Source of the DNA: Nocardia arthritidis NBRC 100137
GTDB taxonomy: Bacteria; Actinomycetota; Actinomycetes; Mycobacteriales; Mycobacteriaceae
Length of the DNA: 64,000 bases
Assembly: GCF_001612765.1 (NCBI RefSeq)
Contig: NZ_BDBB01000003.1
Location: 62,001-126,000, forward strand
Direction of reading: 5' to 3'
The notes under the pieces: generated by a model
What the model was told of the DNA's origin: nothing
Seen by the model: only the letters and a program-made list of their open reading frames with translations
Databases searched by the model: none
Position numbers and translations under genes: made by a program
Shown here: piece after piece, positions 43,064 through 51,824 of the stretch
Layout of the letters: every line of letters begins with the position of its first letter
Numbering within the stretch: the first letter of the stretch is position 1

Positions 43064-43708
43064 ATGGCGCGCGAACTCGACGACCTGCCTTACGCGCGGT
43101 ACCTCACGGCCCCGGACGGCGACCTCGAGGCGGAAGGCGACTACGACTGCGTCCGGCTGGACGGCGGTGAGCTCGACGATCCCGATGTGCGGCACGCGCG
43201 GTTCAACGAGTCGGCGTTCACGTCGATCACCTTCACCAGGGGAAGTCTGCGCTACAGCCGGTTCACCGATGTGTGGCTGCGTCACGTCCGCTGGGTGGGC
43301 ACCGAACTGGCCGACACGGGATGGCTCGACGGGGAGGTGGTGTCGGGCGCGATGTCCGGCGTCGATTTCGCGGGCGCGAACCTGCGGCGGGTGCGGTTCG
43401 AAGGCTGCAAGTTCGACTCGGTCAACTTCCGCGGCGCCCACTTGCGCGAGGTGTCCTTCGTCGACTGTGTACTGCGCGACTGCGACTTCGCCGAGGCCGC
43501 GCTCACCGACGTCACGGTGCCCGGCTCGGCGCTCGTCCGGCTGTCGTTGCGCAAGACGCGGCTGGCGAAAGTGGATCTGCGCGGTGCGACCGCCCTCGAG
43601 TTCACCGAGGGGCTCGACAGCCTGCGTGGAGCGACGGTCACCGGTCTGCAGCTGATCGACCTGGCGCCCGCTTTCGCGCGTTCCATCGGCATCACCGTGC
43701 GGGATTGA
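43064..43708 (+). CDS. pentapeptide-repeat protein
   Basis: 214-residue protein whose middle (about residues 45-170) consists of pentapeptide-type repeats with a central Leu or Phe (VRHARFNESAFTSITFTRG, VDFAGANLRRVRFEGCKFDSVNFRG, LRDCDFAEAALTDVTV; separate segments). These fold into a right-handed quadrilateral beta-helix. Some members mimic DNA and protect gyrase from quinolones (MfpA/Qnr), but this one has an N-terminal extension and no feature that identifies such a role. It starts at ATG 43064 after GAGGAGTGC. Confidence 0.85.
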   Translation: MARELDDLPYARYLTAPDGDLEAEGDYDCVRLDGGELDDPDVRHARFNESAFTSITFTRGSLRYSRFTDVWLRHVRWVGTELADTGWLDGEVVSGAMSGVDFAGANLRRVRFEGCKFDSVNFRGAHLREVSFVDCVLRDCDFAEAALTDVTVPGSALVRLSLRKTRLAKVDLRGATALEFTEGLDSLRGATVTGLQLIDLAPAFARSIGITVRD

Positions 43709-43872
43709 GCGCGTGCGAGCACCGGACCGCTGTTCGGGCGACGAAAAATGACGAAAAATACAGTGCGCCAGCGGGTGGCGCACCAGCATTTCGGCGAACC
43801 ACCGATGCGTGCGACACCCGATTGATACATTGCGCCGATACCGCGTAGTACCGCTCATCGAGGATGCGAGCC

Positions 43873-44913
43873 ATGGTCGATCCGGATTCTCTCCGCAGTG
43901 CCGCGGGCGTGCGCGCTCTCGTACACATCGCCGGTGAGCGGGGCATGGCGCCTGCCGAGTGCCTGGCCGGTACGGCGTTGGGGCCCGCCGAGCTGGACGA
44001 TCCCGCCGCCGAGATCACCGCGCACGACGAACTGCGGGTAGTGCGCGCGGTGCTCGGTCGCTTCGGTGACGAGCCCGGGCTCGGCCTCGCGGCCGCGGTC
44101 CGGCACCGGCTGCGGTCGCGCGGGCCGTGGGGGCTCGCGCTGCTGGGCAGCCGGACGCTGCGCGAGCTGATCGAAGTGGGGTTGTGCTGCGTCGGTCGTA
44201 CGGTGCCGTTCGGGCGATTGACCGTCGAGGAAGCCGGCGGCGAAGCGCGGCTGGTGTTCGAGGACTCGACCATTCCGCCCGGGATGCGGGCATTCTTCGC
44301 CGAGGCGAGCCTGGCCGGATTGCCCGCCTTCGATCGTGAGCTGTTCTCCGTCGGTGTGCCGGTACGGCAGGTCAGTTTCCGGCATGCTTTTCCGCGCGAC
44401 ATCAGGCGGTATCGCGACATCTTCGGCGTCGCGCCGATATTCGGCGCGCCGGTGAGCGCGGTGGTCTTCGACCGCGGTGTGCTGGACCGGCCGTTGCCTC
44501 CGGCGAACGACGCCGCGCGGGACAATTGCGGGCAACTGTGCCGCGATCTGCTCGACCGGTACCGGACGCGCACCGGCGTCGCGGGGTCGGTACGCGACCG
44601 CCTGGTCCGCACTCCGGGTGAGATCCCCGATCAGTCGACGGTCGCGCTCGGGCTGTATATGAGCTCGCGGACGCTGTCTCGGCGGCTGCACGAGGAAGGC
44701 ACGTCGTTCCGGGCACTGCTGGACGAGGTGCGCCGGACCATGTCAGAGGTGCTGCTCGCGCACACCGATATGACCACCGAACAGGTCGCCGCACGGCTCG
44801 GCTACGCGGAGGCGGCCTCCTTCATACGCGCCTTCCGCCGCTGGCAGGGCTGTCCTCCGCAGACGTTCCGCTCGCGGGGGCGGCGCTCGCATCGCGCGCC
44901 CGAGTTGGTCTGA
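43873..44913 (+). CDS. AraC family regulator (arabinose-binding-domain type)
   Basis: 346-residue AraC regulator. The N-terminal Arabinose_bd-type region spans about residues 10-195 (LRSRGPWGLALLGSRTLRELIEVG is typical). The C-terminal double HTH includes LGLYMSSRTLSRRLHEEGTSFRALLDEVR and AARLGYAEAASFIRAFRRWQGCPPQTFR (quoted as separate parts). Relatives often control neighbouring catabolic or virulence genes. I prefer ATG 43873, which has GAGG 9 bases upstream, over ATG 43864. Its target is not evident from the neighbours. Confidence 0.88.
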   Translation: MVDPDSLRSAAGVRALVHIAGERGMAPAECLAGTALGPAELDDPAAEITAHDELRVVRAVLGRFGDEPGLGLAAAVRHRLRSRGPWGLALLGSRTLRELIEVGLCCVGRTVPFGRLTVEEAGGEARLVFEDSTIPPGMRAFFAEASLAGLPAFDRELFSVGVPVRQVSFRHAFPRDIRRYRDIFGVAPIFGAPVSAVVFDRGVLDRPLPPANDAARDNCGQLCRDLLDRYRTRTGVAGSVRDRLVRTPGEIPDQSTVALGLYMSSRTLSRRLHEEGTSFRALLDEVRRTMSEVLLAHTDMTTEQVAARLGYAEAASFIRAFRRWQGCPPQTFRSRGRRSHRAPELV

Positions 44914-44920
44914 GCTTCAG

Positions 44921-44937
44921 CGGCCCCCGCCGGGCCG
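44921..44937. terminator. weak hairpin after araC-like gene
   Basis: CGGCCC and GGGCCG form a 6-bp stem with a 5-base loop, 7 bases after the AraC stop. It is a plausible weak terminator. The rest of the 286-base gap to the PP2C gene holds only small unconvincing ORFs, one of which (GTG 45099, 34 residues) overlaps the PP2C start by ATGA. Confidence 0.35.
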
Positions 44938-45199
44938 GCTATCCGGTGGAGTAGGCGGTGGCGCGCGGGCGCGGGCAGACCGTCGGCTATCGTGCCGCCC
45001 GGCAGCGGGCGGTCGCTCCAGCACTGGGACGGAAGCCCGCGTCGCTCCCGTACTATCGCGATCGGAGTCGGCCTGCCGGGGAGATGAAGGAGGACGGTGT
45101 GGGAGTTCGCACCAGCAACGAGCCACTGTGGTTACGGTTGGGCCAACGACTTCCGGAGCATGCCGGGTCCGCGGCATCGTCGGCCGGGGGAGCGAAACG

Positions 45200-46237
45200 A
45201 TGACCGATGAAGGTGCCGACCTACGCTGCGCGGGATGCTCGGCTGTCGGATTGGACAGCAGGCGGTGCCCGTCCTGTGGTCTGGAACTCGGTTACCGGTA
45301 CGTCGCGCTGCCCGGTGACGATCCGACGCCGTGCGTCGATTGCGGGGGAGACCGCTTCGACGCGGAGGGGCGCTGCGCGCAATGCGGCCGGGCGCGCACG
45401 GCGCCGGATCGCTTCGACGCCGATCTCGGCGCGGTCGCGGTGCTCACCGATCGAGGCATCGTCCATGCGCGCAACGAGGACGCCGTCGCGGCCGGGGTGC
45501 TCGAAAGTGTCGCGCCCGCAGCGGCCGCATCCGTCGTGATCGCGGTCAGTGACGGAGTGTCGACCTCGTCGCGCCCGCAGGTGGCTTCGGGTGCGGCGGT
45601 CCGCTCCGGCGTCGGGGCCACCGCCGCCGCGCTCGCCACCGGAGCGCCCGCGGCGGAGGCGATCATGGCCGGATTGACGGCCGCGGTGCAGGCGGTCCGC
45701 GACGTCGATGTTCCCGACGGCCCCGCGCCCTCGTGCACCTACGTGTCCGCCGTCGTCGCCCACCACGGCACGGAAACCGAGATCACAGTGGCCAATGTCG
45801 GTGACAGCCGCGCCTATTGGTTGCCTACCGACCGAGACGGCCGACCGGCCGACGAGCAGGCCCAACGGTTGACCGTCGACGACTCGTGGGCTCAGGCGCT
45901 GGTCGACGCGGGCGCGATGGACGAGCGTGCGGCGATGGCCGATCCCCGGGCGCACACGTTGATCCGCTGGCTGGGCGCGGACAGCCCGCCGAAGCCGTGG
46001 GCGGACAACTGCGTACGGACGGTCCGTGTCTCGGGGCCCGGCCTGCTGTTGCTGTGCTCCGACGGAATGTGGAACTACGCTCCCTCCCCGTCCGCGCTGG
46101 CCGAGCAGGTGGCGGGCGCGTCGCCCGCGGCGGCGGCCCGCGCGCTGGCGGAGTTCGCGTTGCGCTGCGGCGGCGGGGACAACATCACGGTCGCGCTGGC
46201 GCCTGTTCCGTGGGAGAGCCGTCCGGCCGTTCCATAG
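45200..46237 (+). CDS. PP2C protein phosphatase with N-terminal zinc ribbon
   Basis: 345-residue protein. Residues about 9-70 carry two CxxC pairs of a zinc-ribbon type (CAGCSAVG...CPSCG and CVDCGGD...CAQCGR). From about 75 a PP2C Ser/Thr phosphatase follows: GIVHARNEDAVAAG, VIAVSDGVSTS with the metal aspartate, NVGDSRAYWL, and the end motif GGGDNITVAL. It would reverse Ser/Thr kinase signalling. In related genomes such phosphatases tend to lie beside kinase, FHA or vWA genes; none is here. ATG 45200 has GGGGGAG upstream. Confidence 0.9.
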   Translation: MTDEGADLRCAGCSAVGLDSRRCPSCGLELGYRYVALPGDDPTPCVDCGGDRFDAEGRCAQCGRARTAPDRFDADLGAVAVLTDRGIVHARNEDAVAAGVLESVAPAAAASVVIAVSDGVSTSSRPQVASGAAVRSGVGATAAALATGAPAAEAIMAGLTAAVQAVRDVDVPDGPAPSCTYVSAVVAHHGTETEITVANVGDSRAYWLPTDRDGRPADEQAQRLTVDDSWAQALVDAGAMDERAAMADPRAHTLIRWLGADSPPKPWADNCVRTVRVSGPGLLLLCSDGMWNYAPSPSALAEQVAGASPAAAARALAEFALRCGGGDNITVALAPVPWESRPAVP

Positions 46238-46272
46238 ACAGCAATGTTCATGGTTGCGTATGGTCGTCCACT

Positions 46273-47133
46273 ATGACGAAGTTCGCCGGCAAAATCTGCC
46301 TGATCACCGGGGCGGCCAGTGGTCTCGGTCGCAGCGCGGCGCTCGCGGCGGCGGCCAAGGGCGCCGCGCTCGTGCTGACCGATATCGCCACGGAGGGGCT
46401 GGCGCGGACCGCCGCGGACGCGCGCGCCGCCGGTGCGACCGTGCACCTGGCCGAGACGGCCGATGTCAGTGACTACGATCAGGTCGTCGCGCTGGCGGCG
46501 CGGGTGCACGAGGCGGTGGGCAGCGTCGACATCGTCATGAACGTGGCGGGCATCGCCACCTGGGGCACCGTCGACCGGCTGACGCACAGCCAATGGCGGC
46601 GCACCATCGACATCGACCTGATGGGCCCGATCCACGTGATCGAAGCGTTCGTCCCGCCGATGATCGCGGCCGGGCGCGGCGGCCACCTGGTGAACGTGTC
46701 GTCGGCGGCGGGGTTGTTCGGCCTGCCCTGGCATGCGCCGTACAGCGCGAGCAAGTTCGGCCTGCGCGGGGTGTCGGAGGTGCTGCGCTTCGACCTGGCG
46801 CGCCACCGCATCGGCGTGAGCCTGGTGTGTCCGGGTGCGATGGCGACACCCATGGTGGACAGCGTCGATATCGCGGGTGTCGATCGCACGGCCGAAGCGG
46901 TGCAGCGGGGAATGGCGCTGTTCATGCGGCACGCGGTGACGCCGGAAGCGGCGGCGCGGTCGATCGTGCGCGGCGTCGAGCGCAACCGCTACCTGGTCTT
47001 CACCTCACCCGACATTCGGGTGGGCTTCTGGGCGCAGCGCTACTTCCCGCCCGGATACAACGTCGCGATGCGCGGGTTGAACTGGGCGATGAACCGCTAT
47101 GTCGAACAGAAGGCAGCCGCCGCCGCCAACTGA
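46273..47133 (+). CDS. short-chain dehydrogenase/reductase
   Basis: 286-residue classical SDR. The cofactor motif GAASGLGR is at residues 13-20, NVAGIA near 91, and the catalytic Ser (VNVSSAAG) and YSASK (about 158-162) are intact. TD after the second strand (VLTDIA) suggests NAD. The C-terminal extension (FWAQRYFPPGYNVAMRGLNWAMNRY) is typical of a mycobacterial SDR group of unknown substrate. It starts at ATG 46273, 36 bases after the PP2C gene. Confidence 0.88.
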   Translation: MTKFAGKICLITGAASGLGRSAALAAAAKGAALVLTDIATEGLARTAADARAAGATVHLAETADVSDYDQVVALAARVHEAVGSVDIVMNVAGIATWGTVDRLTHSQWRRTIDIDLMGPIHVIEAFVPPMIAAGRGGHLVNVSSAAGLFGLPWHAPYSASKFGLRGVSEVLRFDLARHRIGVSLVCPGAMATPMVDSVDIAGVDRTAEAVQRGMALFMRHAVTPEAAARSIVRGVERNRYLVFTSPDIRVGFWAQRYFPPGYNVAMRGLNWAMNRYVEQKAAAAAN

Positions 47134-47173
47134 ACACGGCAGGGCGCCCGCCGACGGTCGGGCCGGATTCGCC

Positions 47174-47785
47174 ATGATCGTCGTCATGACATCGGCTGTC
47201 TATCTGATCACCGGGATCCAGGCGGCGGGCAAATCCACCGTGGCCCAGGCATTGGCCGAACGGCTGCCGCGCTCGGCGCACGTGCGAGGCGACGTGTTCC
47301 GCCGCTTCGTCGTGCGCGGGCGGGTGGAGATGAGCGCCGATCCATCGCCCGAGGCGCTGGCCCAGCTGCGGTTGCGCTACCGCCTCGCCGCCGCTACCGC
47401 CGACGCCTATGCCGAATCCGGGCTCACGACCGTCCTGCAAGACGTCGTGCTCGGCGACTTCCTGCCCTGGCTGGCGGATCTCATCGTCACGCGCCCGCTC
47501 TATGTCGTGGTGCTCGCGCCGCGCCCGGAGGTGGTCGCCGCGCGGGAGGCCGGGCGGGGCAAGGTCGCCTACGACGAATTCACCGTGGCGGAGCTGGACA
47601 CGCTGCTGCGCGAGAGCACGCCCCGGATCGGACTCTGGCTGGACACCTCGGAGTCGACGGTCGAGCAGACGGTCGACCGAATCCTGACCGAGGCCAGGCC
47701 GCTGACGGACCGACGCGGGGCGTTCGATCCGGATCCGGCGGACCGTCCGCTCAGGGGGTGTCCCGCGGCACGCGCAGGGGAGTGA
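47174..47785 (+). CDS. P-loop ATPase/kinase (AAA_33 type)
   Basis: 203-residue P-loop protein with Walker A GIQAAGKST near residues 13-21 and a lid region rich in Arg (HVRGDVFRRFVVRGR). It resembles chloramphenicol phosphotransferase-like and polynucleotide kinase-like small kinases. VLQDVVLGDFLPWL and LYVVVLAPRPEVVAARE are family blocks. The phosphate acceptor is unknown. I start at ATG 47174; ATG 47186 (MTSAVYLITG) is equally plausible. Its 3' end overlaps the convergent FAD/Rieske gene by 35 bases. Confidence 0.8.
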   Translation: MIVVMTSAVYLITGIQAAGKSTVAQALAERLPRSAHVRGDVFRRFVVRGRVEMSADPSPEALAQLRLRYRLAAATADAYAESGLTTVLQDVVLGDFLPWLADLIVTRPLYVVVLAPRPEVVAAREAGRGKVAYDEFTVAELDTLLRESTPRIGLWLDTSESTVEQTVDRILTEARPLTDRRGAFDPDPADRPLRGCPAARAGE

Positions 47786-49256
47786 GCGAACTGGTGGCCG
47801 GTCCTTCGATCAGCGTGCCGTCCGCGGCGAAACGCGACCCGTGCAGCGGGCAGTCCCAGGTGCGTTCGGCGTCGTTCCAGTTGACGATGCCGTACAGGTG
47901 CGGGCACACCGCCGAGACCCGGTTGGTGACGCCGTCCACCGTGCACACGGCGGTCGGGTGCAGGCCCTCGCGCAGTACCGTGCCGCAGCCTTCGTCCGGA
48001 GCGGCGCCGTCGTGGTGGGTCGCGACCCGCAGCCAGCCCGCGGAGAGTTTCTGTGCCACAGCACTGTTGATCTTCGTGGCCGCCGGTAGCGCCTTGAGTT
48101 CGTCCGGGCGCCAGCTCGCCAGGGCGCCCGCCCACCGGGGCGGCGTGCCGGTGAGCCGTCCGGCCAGCGCGATGGCCGCGGCCACACCATTGGTCAGACC
48201 CCATTTGGCGTAGCCGGTGGCCAGCTGTATGTCGTTCTGACCGGGCAGCACCGGACCCACGTAGGGAAGTTCACCGATGGGGGAGTAGTCCTGAGCGGAC
48301 CATCGGTGCGTCGGTTCGGCGCCGGGGAACCAGGTTCGCGCCCAGCTCACCAGATCCTCCACTTTCTCGCGGGTCGATCCGCCGCGGCCGACGACATGGC
48401 CGTTGCCGCCGACCAGCAGGAGCTCACCGTCCGGTCCCTGCGCGCGACGCAGGGACCTGGTCGGGCTGCCGGCGCTGATGTACATGTCGCGCGGAGCGGG
48501 CCGCTCCAGGCGGAGGGCCGTCAGATAGGAGCGCTGCGGAGTCAGACGGGCGAAGAACCCGCCGCGATCGAGGATCGGCGTCCCGGTGGCCAGCACCACC
48601 CGGCGTGCGCCGAGGTCACCGTGCTCGGTGGAGACGACGAGTTCGCCGCGGGCGCCGTGGTGCACGCCGCGAACCGAGGTGGATTCGTAGATCGGCGCGC
48701 CGTGCGACTCCACGTCGGCCGCGAGCGCCGCCAGCAGCGCCATCGGGTCGAGTTGTGCCTGATCGGCCAGGCGGACCGCGCCGTGCGCGGGGAAGGGGGT
48801 ATCCAGCTCGAAGAGTAGTTCAGTGGGCAGACCGGCCTTCTGCGTCGCGGCGTATTCCGCTCGCACGGCGGACATCTCGTCCTCGGTCTGCGCGTAGGTC
48901 AACGCCGCGGCCCGCTCGACGGTGACGTCGTGGGCGGCGCAGAAACGCAGCAGCCATTCCTGGCCTTCGCGGTTGGCCGCCACGTAGTCGCGCAGGACGT
49001 CATCGGAGTGGTGCTTGGCGATCTGCTGGGCACGGGTCCCCTGTAGCAGGCTGACTTTCCCGGTGGTCGCGCCGGTCGTTCCCGCACCGACGCGCTTGCC
49101 CTCGACCACGGCCACCTCGACGCCGTTCTCGACGAGCAGCAGTGCGGTCACCAGTCCGGTGAGCCCGCCGCCGATCACCACCGTGTCGAAGTGCGATCCC
49201 GGCGTCAACCGCAACCGCGCCGGAACCTGCGCGCCGTGCAACCATAGGGACGTCAT
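47751..49256 (-). CDS. FAD-dependent oxidoreductase with C-terminal Rieske domain
   Basis: 501-residue fusion. The N-terminal DAO-type FAD domain opens with VVIGGGLTGLVTALLLVENG (FAD-binding GxGxxG at about residues 29-34). The C-terminal Rieske [2Fe-2S] domain has CPHLYG and CPLHGSRF (C-x-H ... C-x2-H) near residues 455-480. Such proteins are common in bacteria; electron acceptor and substrate are unknown. The ATG at 49256 would leave almost no leader if the SigF-like promoter at 49266-49290 is used. Confidence 0.88.
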   Translation of the reverse strand: MTSLWLHGAQVPARLRLTPGSHFDTVVIGGGLTGLVTALLLVENGVEVAVVEGKRVGAGTTGATTGKVSLLQGTRAQQIAKHHSDDVLRDYVAANREGQEWLLRFCAAHDVTVERAAALTYAQTEDEMSAVRAEYAATQKAGLPTELLFELDTPFPAHGAVRLADQAQLDPMALLAALAADVESHGAPIYESTSVRGVHHGARGELVVSTEHGDLGARRVVLATGTPILDRGGFFARLTPQRSYLTALRLERPAPRDMYISAGSPTRSLRRAQGPDGELLLVGGNGHVVGRGGSTREKVEDLVSWARTWFPGAEPTHRWSAQDYSPIGELPYVGPVLPGQNDIQLATGYAKWGLTNGVAAAIALAGRLTGTPPRWAGALASWRPDELKALPAATKINSAVAQKLSAGWLRVATHHDGAAPDEGCGTVLREGLHPTAVCTVDGVTNRVSAVCPHLYGIVNWNDAERTWDCPLHGSRFAADGTLIEGPATSSLTPLRVPRDTP

Positions 49257-49265
49257 AAGCCCGAG

Positions 49266-49290
49266 ATAGCCGGTCTCGGCGGCCTGAAAC
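49266..49290 (-). promoter_or_regulatory. weak SigF-like promoter, FAD/Rieske gene
   Basis: On the minus strand GTTT (49290-49287), 15 bases, then GGCTAT (49271-49266); one base off the SigF -10 consensus GGGTAT. The predicted transcript would begin almost at the ATG (49256), a leaderless arrangement that actinobacteria tolerate. Confidence 0.35.
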
Positions 49291-49308
49291 GCCCGCGTCG
49301 CTTCCTCG

Positions 49309-50244
49309 TCACACCCGGACCTGACTGCTGAGCTGCCGATCCGCCGCGGCGAGCACCTCGGCGGCGCTGATCATCGCCAACCCGGGCGCCGGCGCGTCCG
49401 ACCGGGGATCGCCGACGTGTCCGGCCCACAAGGCGACATGGGCCATCCGTTCCGGCGGCGGTCCCCACACCGCGGGCGAATCCGGGCCGAAGACGAGCAC
49501 CGACGGCGTGCCGAACGCCGTAGCCAGATGCCCCACACCGGTGTCACCACTGAGTACGAGGGCGGCGTCGGCCACCGTGACGGCCAGCTGCCGCAGTGTG
49601 AGTTCGCCTGCCAGCACGCTGGTTTCGGGCAATCCGGCTGCTTCGGCCACGGCGCGCGCGAGCGGACGGTCGGCAGCGCTGCCGACGATACGCACCGGAT
49701 ACCCCCACTCGCGCAGGCCGGCCGACACCGTCGCGAACCGCTCGGCGGGCCAGCGCCGAGCAGGCGCTCCGCCTGGATAGACGACGATCCAGCGGCGCTC
49801 ACCGGTGCTCTCCGGCGGCGGTGTGAGGTCGAGCCGCGCCGGGTCGGCCGCGATACCCGCCCATTCCAGCAGTCGGCACCACCGCACGGTCTCGTGCAGG
49901 CCAGGGTCGCACAGCGAACCCGGCAACTGCGGAAAGTCCTTGTGCCGGAAAGTGATCGTCTGGCCGGGATCGGTCGCCAGCAGCGCGCGTATGCTGTCGG
50001 CCCCGGCGTCGTGCAGATTGACCGCGAAGGCAGGCGGCGGAGCGTTCCAGCGCAGTCCGCCCGCCATCGGGGTCGCATGGAGTTCGTCGACGCAATCGGC
50101 CAGTTCTACGACGGGACGCAGCCATCCCGGCGCGGCGAGTACGAGCCGGTGTCGGGGGCGGACGTCGTGCAAGGCGCGCAGCGCGGGAACCGCGGTCAGC
50201 AGCTCCCGCAACCCGTGCGCGCGCAGCGCGAGCAACACAGTCAC
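49309..50244 (-). CDS. glycosyltransferase family 9 protein
   Basis: 311-residue GT9 protein, the heptosyltransferase family of Gram-negative LPS synthesis, also found in some actinomycetes. Typical regions are VLLALRAHGLRELLTAVPALRAL at the start, IVVYPGGAPARRWPAERF near 150-170, and LVLSGDTGVGHLATAFGTPSVLVFGP near 230-255. It probably transfers a sugar to a cell-envelope glycan. I start at GTG 50244, which has GGAGG upstream. Confidence 0.85.
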   Translation of the reverse strand: MTVLLALRAHGLRELLTAVPALRALHDVRPRHRLVLAAPGWLRPVVELADCVDELHATPMAGGLRWNAPPPAFAVNLHDAGADSIRALLATDPGQTITFRHKDFPQLPGSLCDPGLHETVRWCRLLEWAGIAADPARLDLTPPPESTGERRWIVVYPGGAPARRWPAERFATVSAGLREWGYPVRIVGSAADRPLARAVAEAAGLPETSVLAGELTLRQLAVTVADAALVLSGDTGVGHLATAFGTPSVLVFGPDSPAVWGPPPERMAHVALWAGHVGDPRSDAPAPGLAMISAAEVLAAADRQLSSQVRV

Positions 50245-50548
50245 GGAAAAAGCCTCCACTTCGGCGCGAAGGGCACGGCCCCGCCGCCCGGGCCGACGTC
50301 GTCGGCGGCCCGGGGCGGGTGTGCCACATAGCTTCGAGTCGTTCGAGAAAAGGCCGGGAAACGGGGCTCGAAGCCCACCGCCGGTGTACGGACCTCGACG
50401 CCGTTGTCGAGGGGGGAACGCACGGATGACGGTGGTACTCCCGAGGAGGTCGGCACCTGGACACCCACGCGGGAGCGGCATTCGGAAATCGGACGAGCGG
50501 TCCTTGCTACATCCGGAGATGCCCGATCTGCCTGATTCGAAACCCTCG
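50245..50548. other. 304-base intergenic region
   Basis: Between the GT9 start and the end of the upstream lipoprotein gene. I see no convincing ORF, RNA motif or long repeat; it presumably holds the GT9 promoter. Confidence 0.5.
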
Positions 50549-50866
50549 CTATTTCGGCACGAAGATGCCGGTGAGGTCGGCCTTGCGGATCGGAGTATCC
50601 GGATTGGCCTGTGCCGCGCACATCAGCTTGATCGCCGCGATCGAGGCATCGACGGTCCTGGCGTCGGGCGTGCCATCACCTTCGCGTTCCTGCTCGAGGA
50701 ACTTCTCGGTGGTGATGCGCTGCTTGTCGCTGTCCTGGGCGACGAATTCGTTGCACGGCGTGTCACCGCCCTTGTTCACGATCTTCTCCGGCTCGTCGCC
50801 GCATCCGCCTGCGCAGAGTGCCAGCGCGGCGAGCGCGGCGATTCCCATGCGGCCCGCGGCGCTCAT
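50549..50866 (-). CDS. small lipoprotein, HdeA-like Cys pair (paralogue)
   Basis: 105-residue predicted lipoprotein (lipobox region CAGGC near residue 22) with a helical domain holding two cysteines (GGDTPCNEFVAQD and AIKLMCAAQANPDTPI). It is a clear paralogue of the protein at 17055-17378, sharing the cysteine framework and the DxxGIFxxK ending. The HdeA-like fold, seen in acid-stress chaperones, is a tentative match. ATG 50866 overlaps the stop of the upstream lipoprotein gene by four bases, so the pair is co-translated, probably from the UsfY-side promoter. Confidence 0.8.
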   Translation of the reverse strand: MSAAGRMGIAALAALALCAGGCGDEPEKIVNKGGDTPCNEFVAQDSDKQRITTEKFLEQEREGDGTPDARTVDASIAAIKLMCAAQANPDTPIRKADLTGIFVPK

Positions 50867-51321
50867 CGGCCGAACCCCGCCAGAGCCGAGGCCAGGTCGG
50901 GCACGTCCAGCGCCTGCACCGCCTGCTCGCGGACATCGGGGCAATTCTGCGTGGTGATGGCGTCGATCGTGCCCCGGTCGGTGACGACCACGTCGTTGAG
51001 ACCGCCGTTGCGGGCGGCCCAGTTGTGCACTGTGCCGTTGAACGTCACTTTGGCGACCGTCGCGCCCTGGCCACGCCAGGTGTCGATGTCGGCGCGCATC
51101 ATGTCGCACAGCTGCTCGGCCGCCGCCGGGGTGATCTCGTCGGTATTCGGCACCTGCGAGCTGGACGGCCCCGGCATGGTGATCGAGACGGTCGCGGGTG
51201 CGGGCGTGTCCGCGGCCGGATCACCGTCGTCGGCCGAACACGCCGTGAGCACCGAGCCCGCCGCCAGCGCGCCCATGAGCAGCGCGAAGCGGCCCAAGGG
51301 CCGGTTGGGCTGGTTTGTCAT
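50863..51321 (-). CDS. lipoprotein of unknown function
   Basis: 152-residue predicted lipoprotein: signal peptide LGRFALLMGALAAGSVLTAC with lipobox near residue 28, a Pro/Thr-rich spacer (PAADTPAPATVSITMPGPSSS), then a domain with two cysteines (AAAEQLCDMMRADIDTWRGQG and TTQNCPDVREQ). I do not recognise the domain with certainty. The start ATG 51321 has GGAG upstream. It sits between the UsfY-like gene and the small lipoprotein in one apparent operon. Confidence 0.78.
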   Translation of the reverse strand: MTNQPNRPLGRFALLMGALAAGSVLTACSADDGDPAADTPAPATVSITMPGPSSSQVPNTDEITPAAAEQLCDMMRADIDTWRGQGATVAKVTFNGTVHNWAARNGGLNDVVVTDRGTIDAITTQNCPDVREQAVQALDVPDLASALAGFGR

Positions 51322-51383
51322 TCTTTCTTTCTCCTGAATGTCGAAGCCGCGTCTTCCGGGCGGCGTCACGGGCGGGCTGGCGA

Positions 51384-51725
51384 TCAGTGCCCGGCGGCGT
51401 CGCGCAGCCGCTTGCCTTCTCGCGCCTTGATCCGGCGATGTTCGGCGATGATCACGAGGACGCCCGCGATGAGGCACACGCCGCAGACGACACCCGCGAT
51501 CACCGCCCAGCCCGCGAATCCGTACCCGGCGGCGGTGAGCGTGAGCGCCATGGCCACGATGCCTATCGCGACCAGGATGATGCCCGGCCAGTTACGGGTG
51601 TCCTCGATGGATTCACCGGCGTGTGTGCGGTTGGTGCGGGTGTCGTCGGGAAACGTGTGGGTCCGGGGTGCGTGCTGCTCTCCGGCGCCGGATCCCGCGT
51701 TCGGCTCGTTCGGTGCTGGCAGCAT
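51384..51725 (-). CDS. UsfY-like small membrane protein
   Basis: 113-residue protein. After a polar N-terminus (about 40 residues) the segment HAGESIEDTRNWPGIIL leads into two membrane helices (about 47-67 and 72-93) and a basic tail EHRRIKAREGKRL. This arrangement resembles mycobacterial UsfY, encoded upstream of usfX-sigF in M. tuberculosis; the match is by pattern, so moderate. ATG 51725 has AAAGGA upstream. A SigF-like promoter lies about 100 bases upstream, overlapping the divergent one for the CBS gene. Probably the first gene of the lipoprotein operon. Confidence 0.7.
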   Translation of the reverse strand: MLPAPNEPNAGSGAGEQHAPRTHTFPDDTRTNRTHAGESIEDTRNWPGIILVAIGIVAMALTLTAAGYGFAGWAVIAGVVCGVCLIAGVLVIIAEHRRIKAREGKRLRDAAGH

Positions 51726-51824
51726 CGGATGTCCTTTCTGCTGAGCGGCAACGTCTTCGGTGCACGGACGGCCCACGGCTCGAGCGTTCGAGCCGGGCCC
51801 GTCCGGAGCGGCCGTACCGGTCGG

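Noticed and set aside
44958..45203. 81-residue ORF ahead of the PP2C gene
   Set aside because: Its N-terminal half has no ribosome site and an Arg/Gly-rich noise composition; only the last 34 codons could be a leader peptide, mentioned under the PP2C finding.
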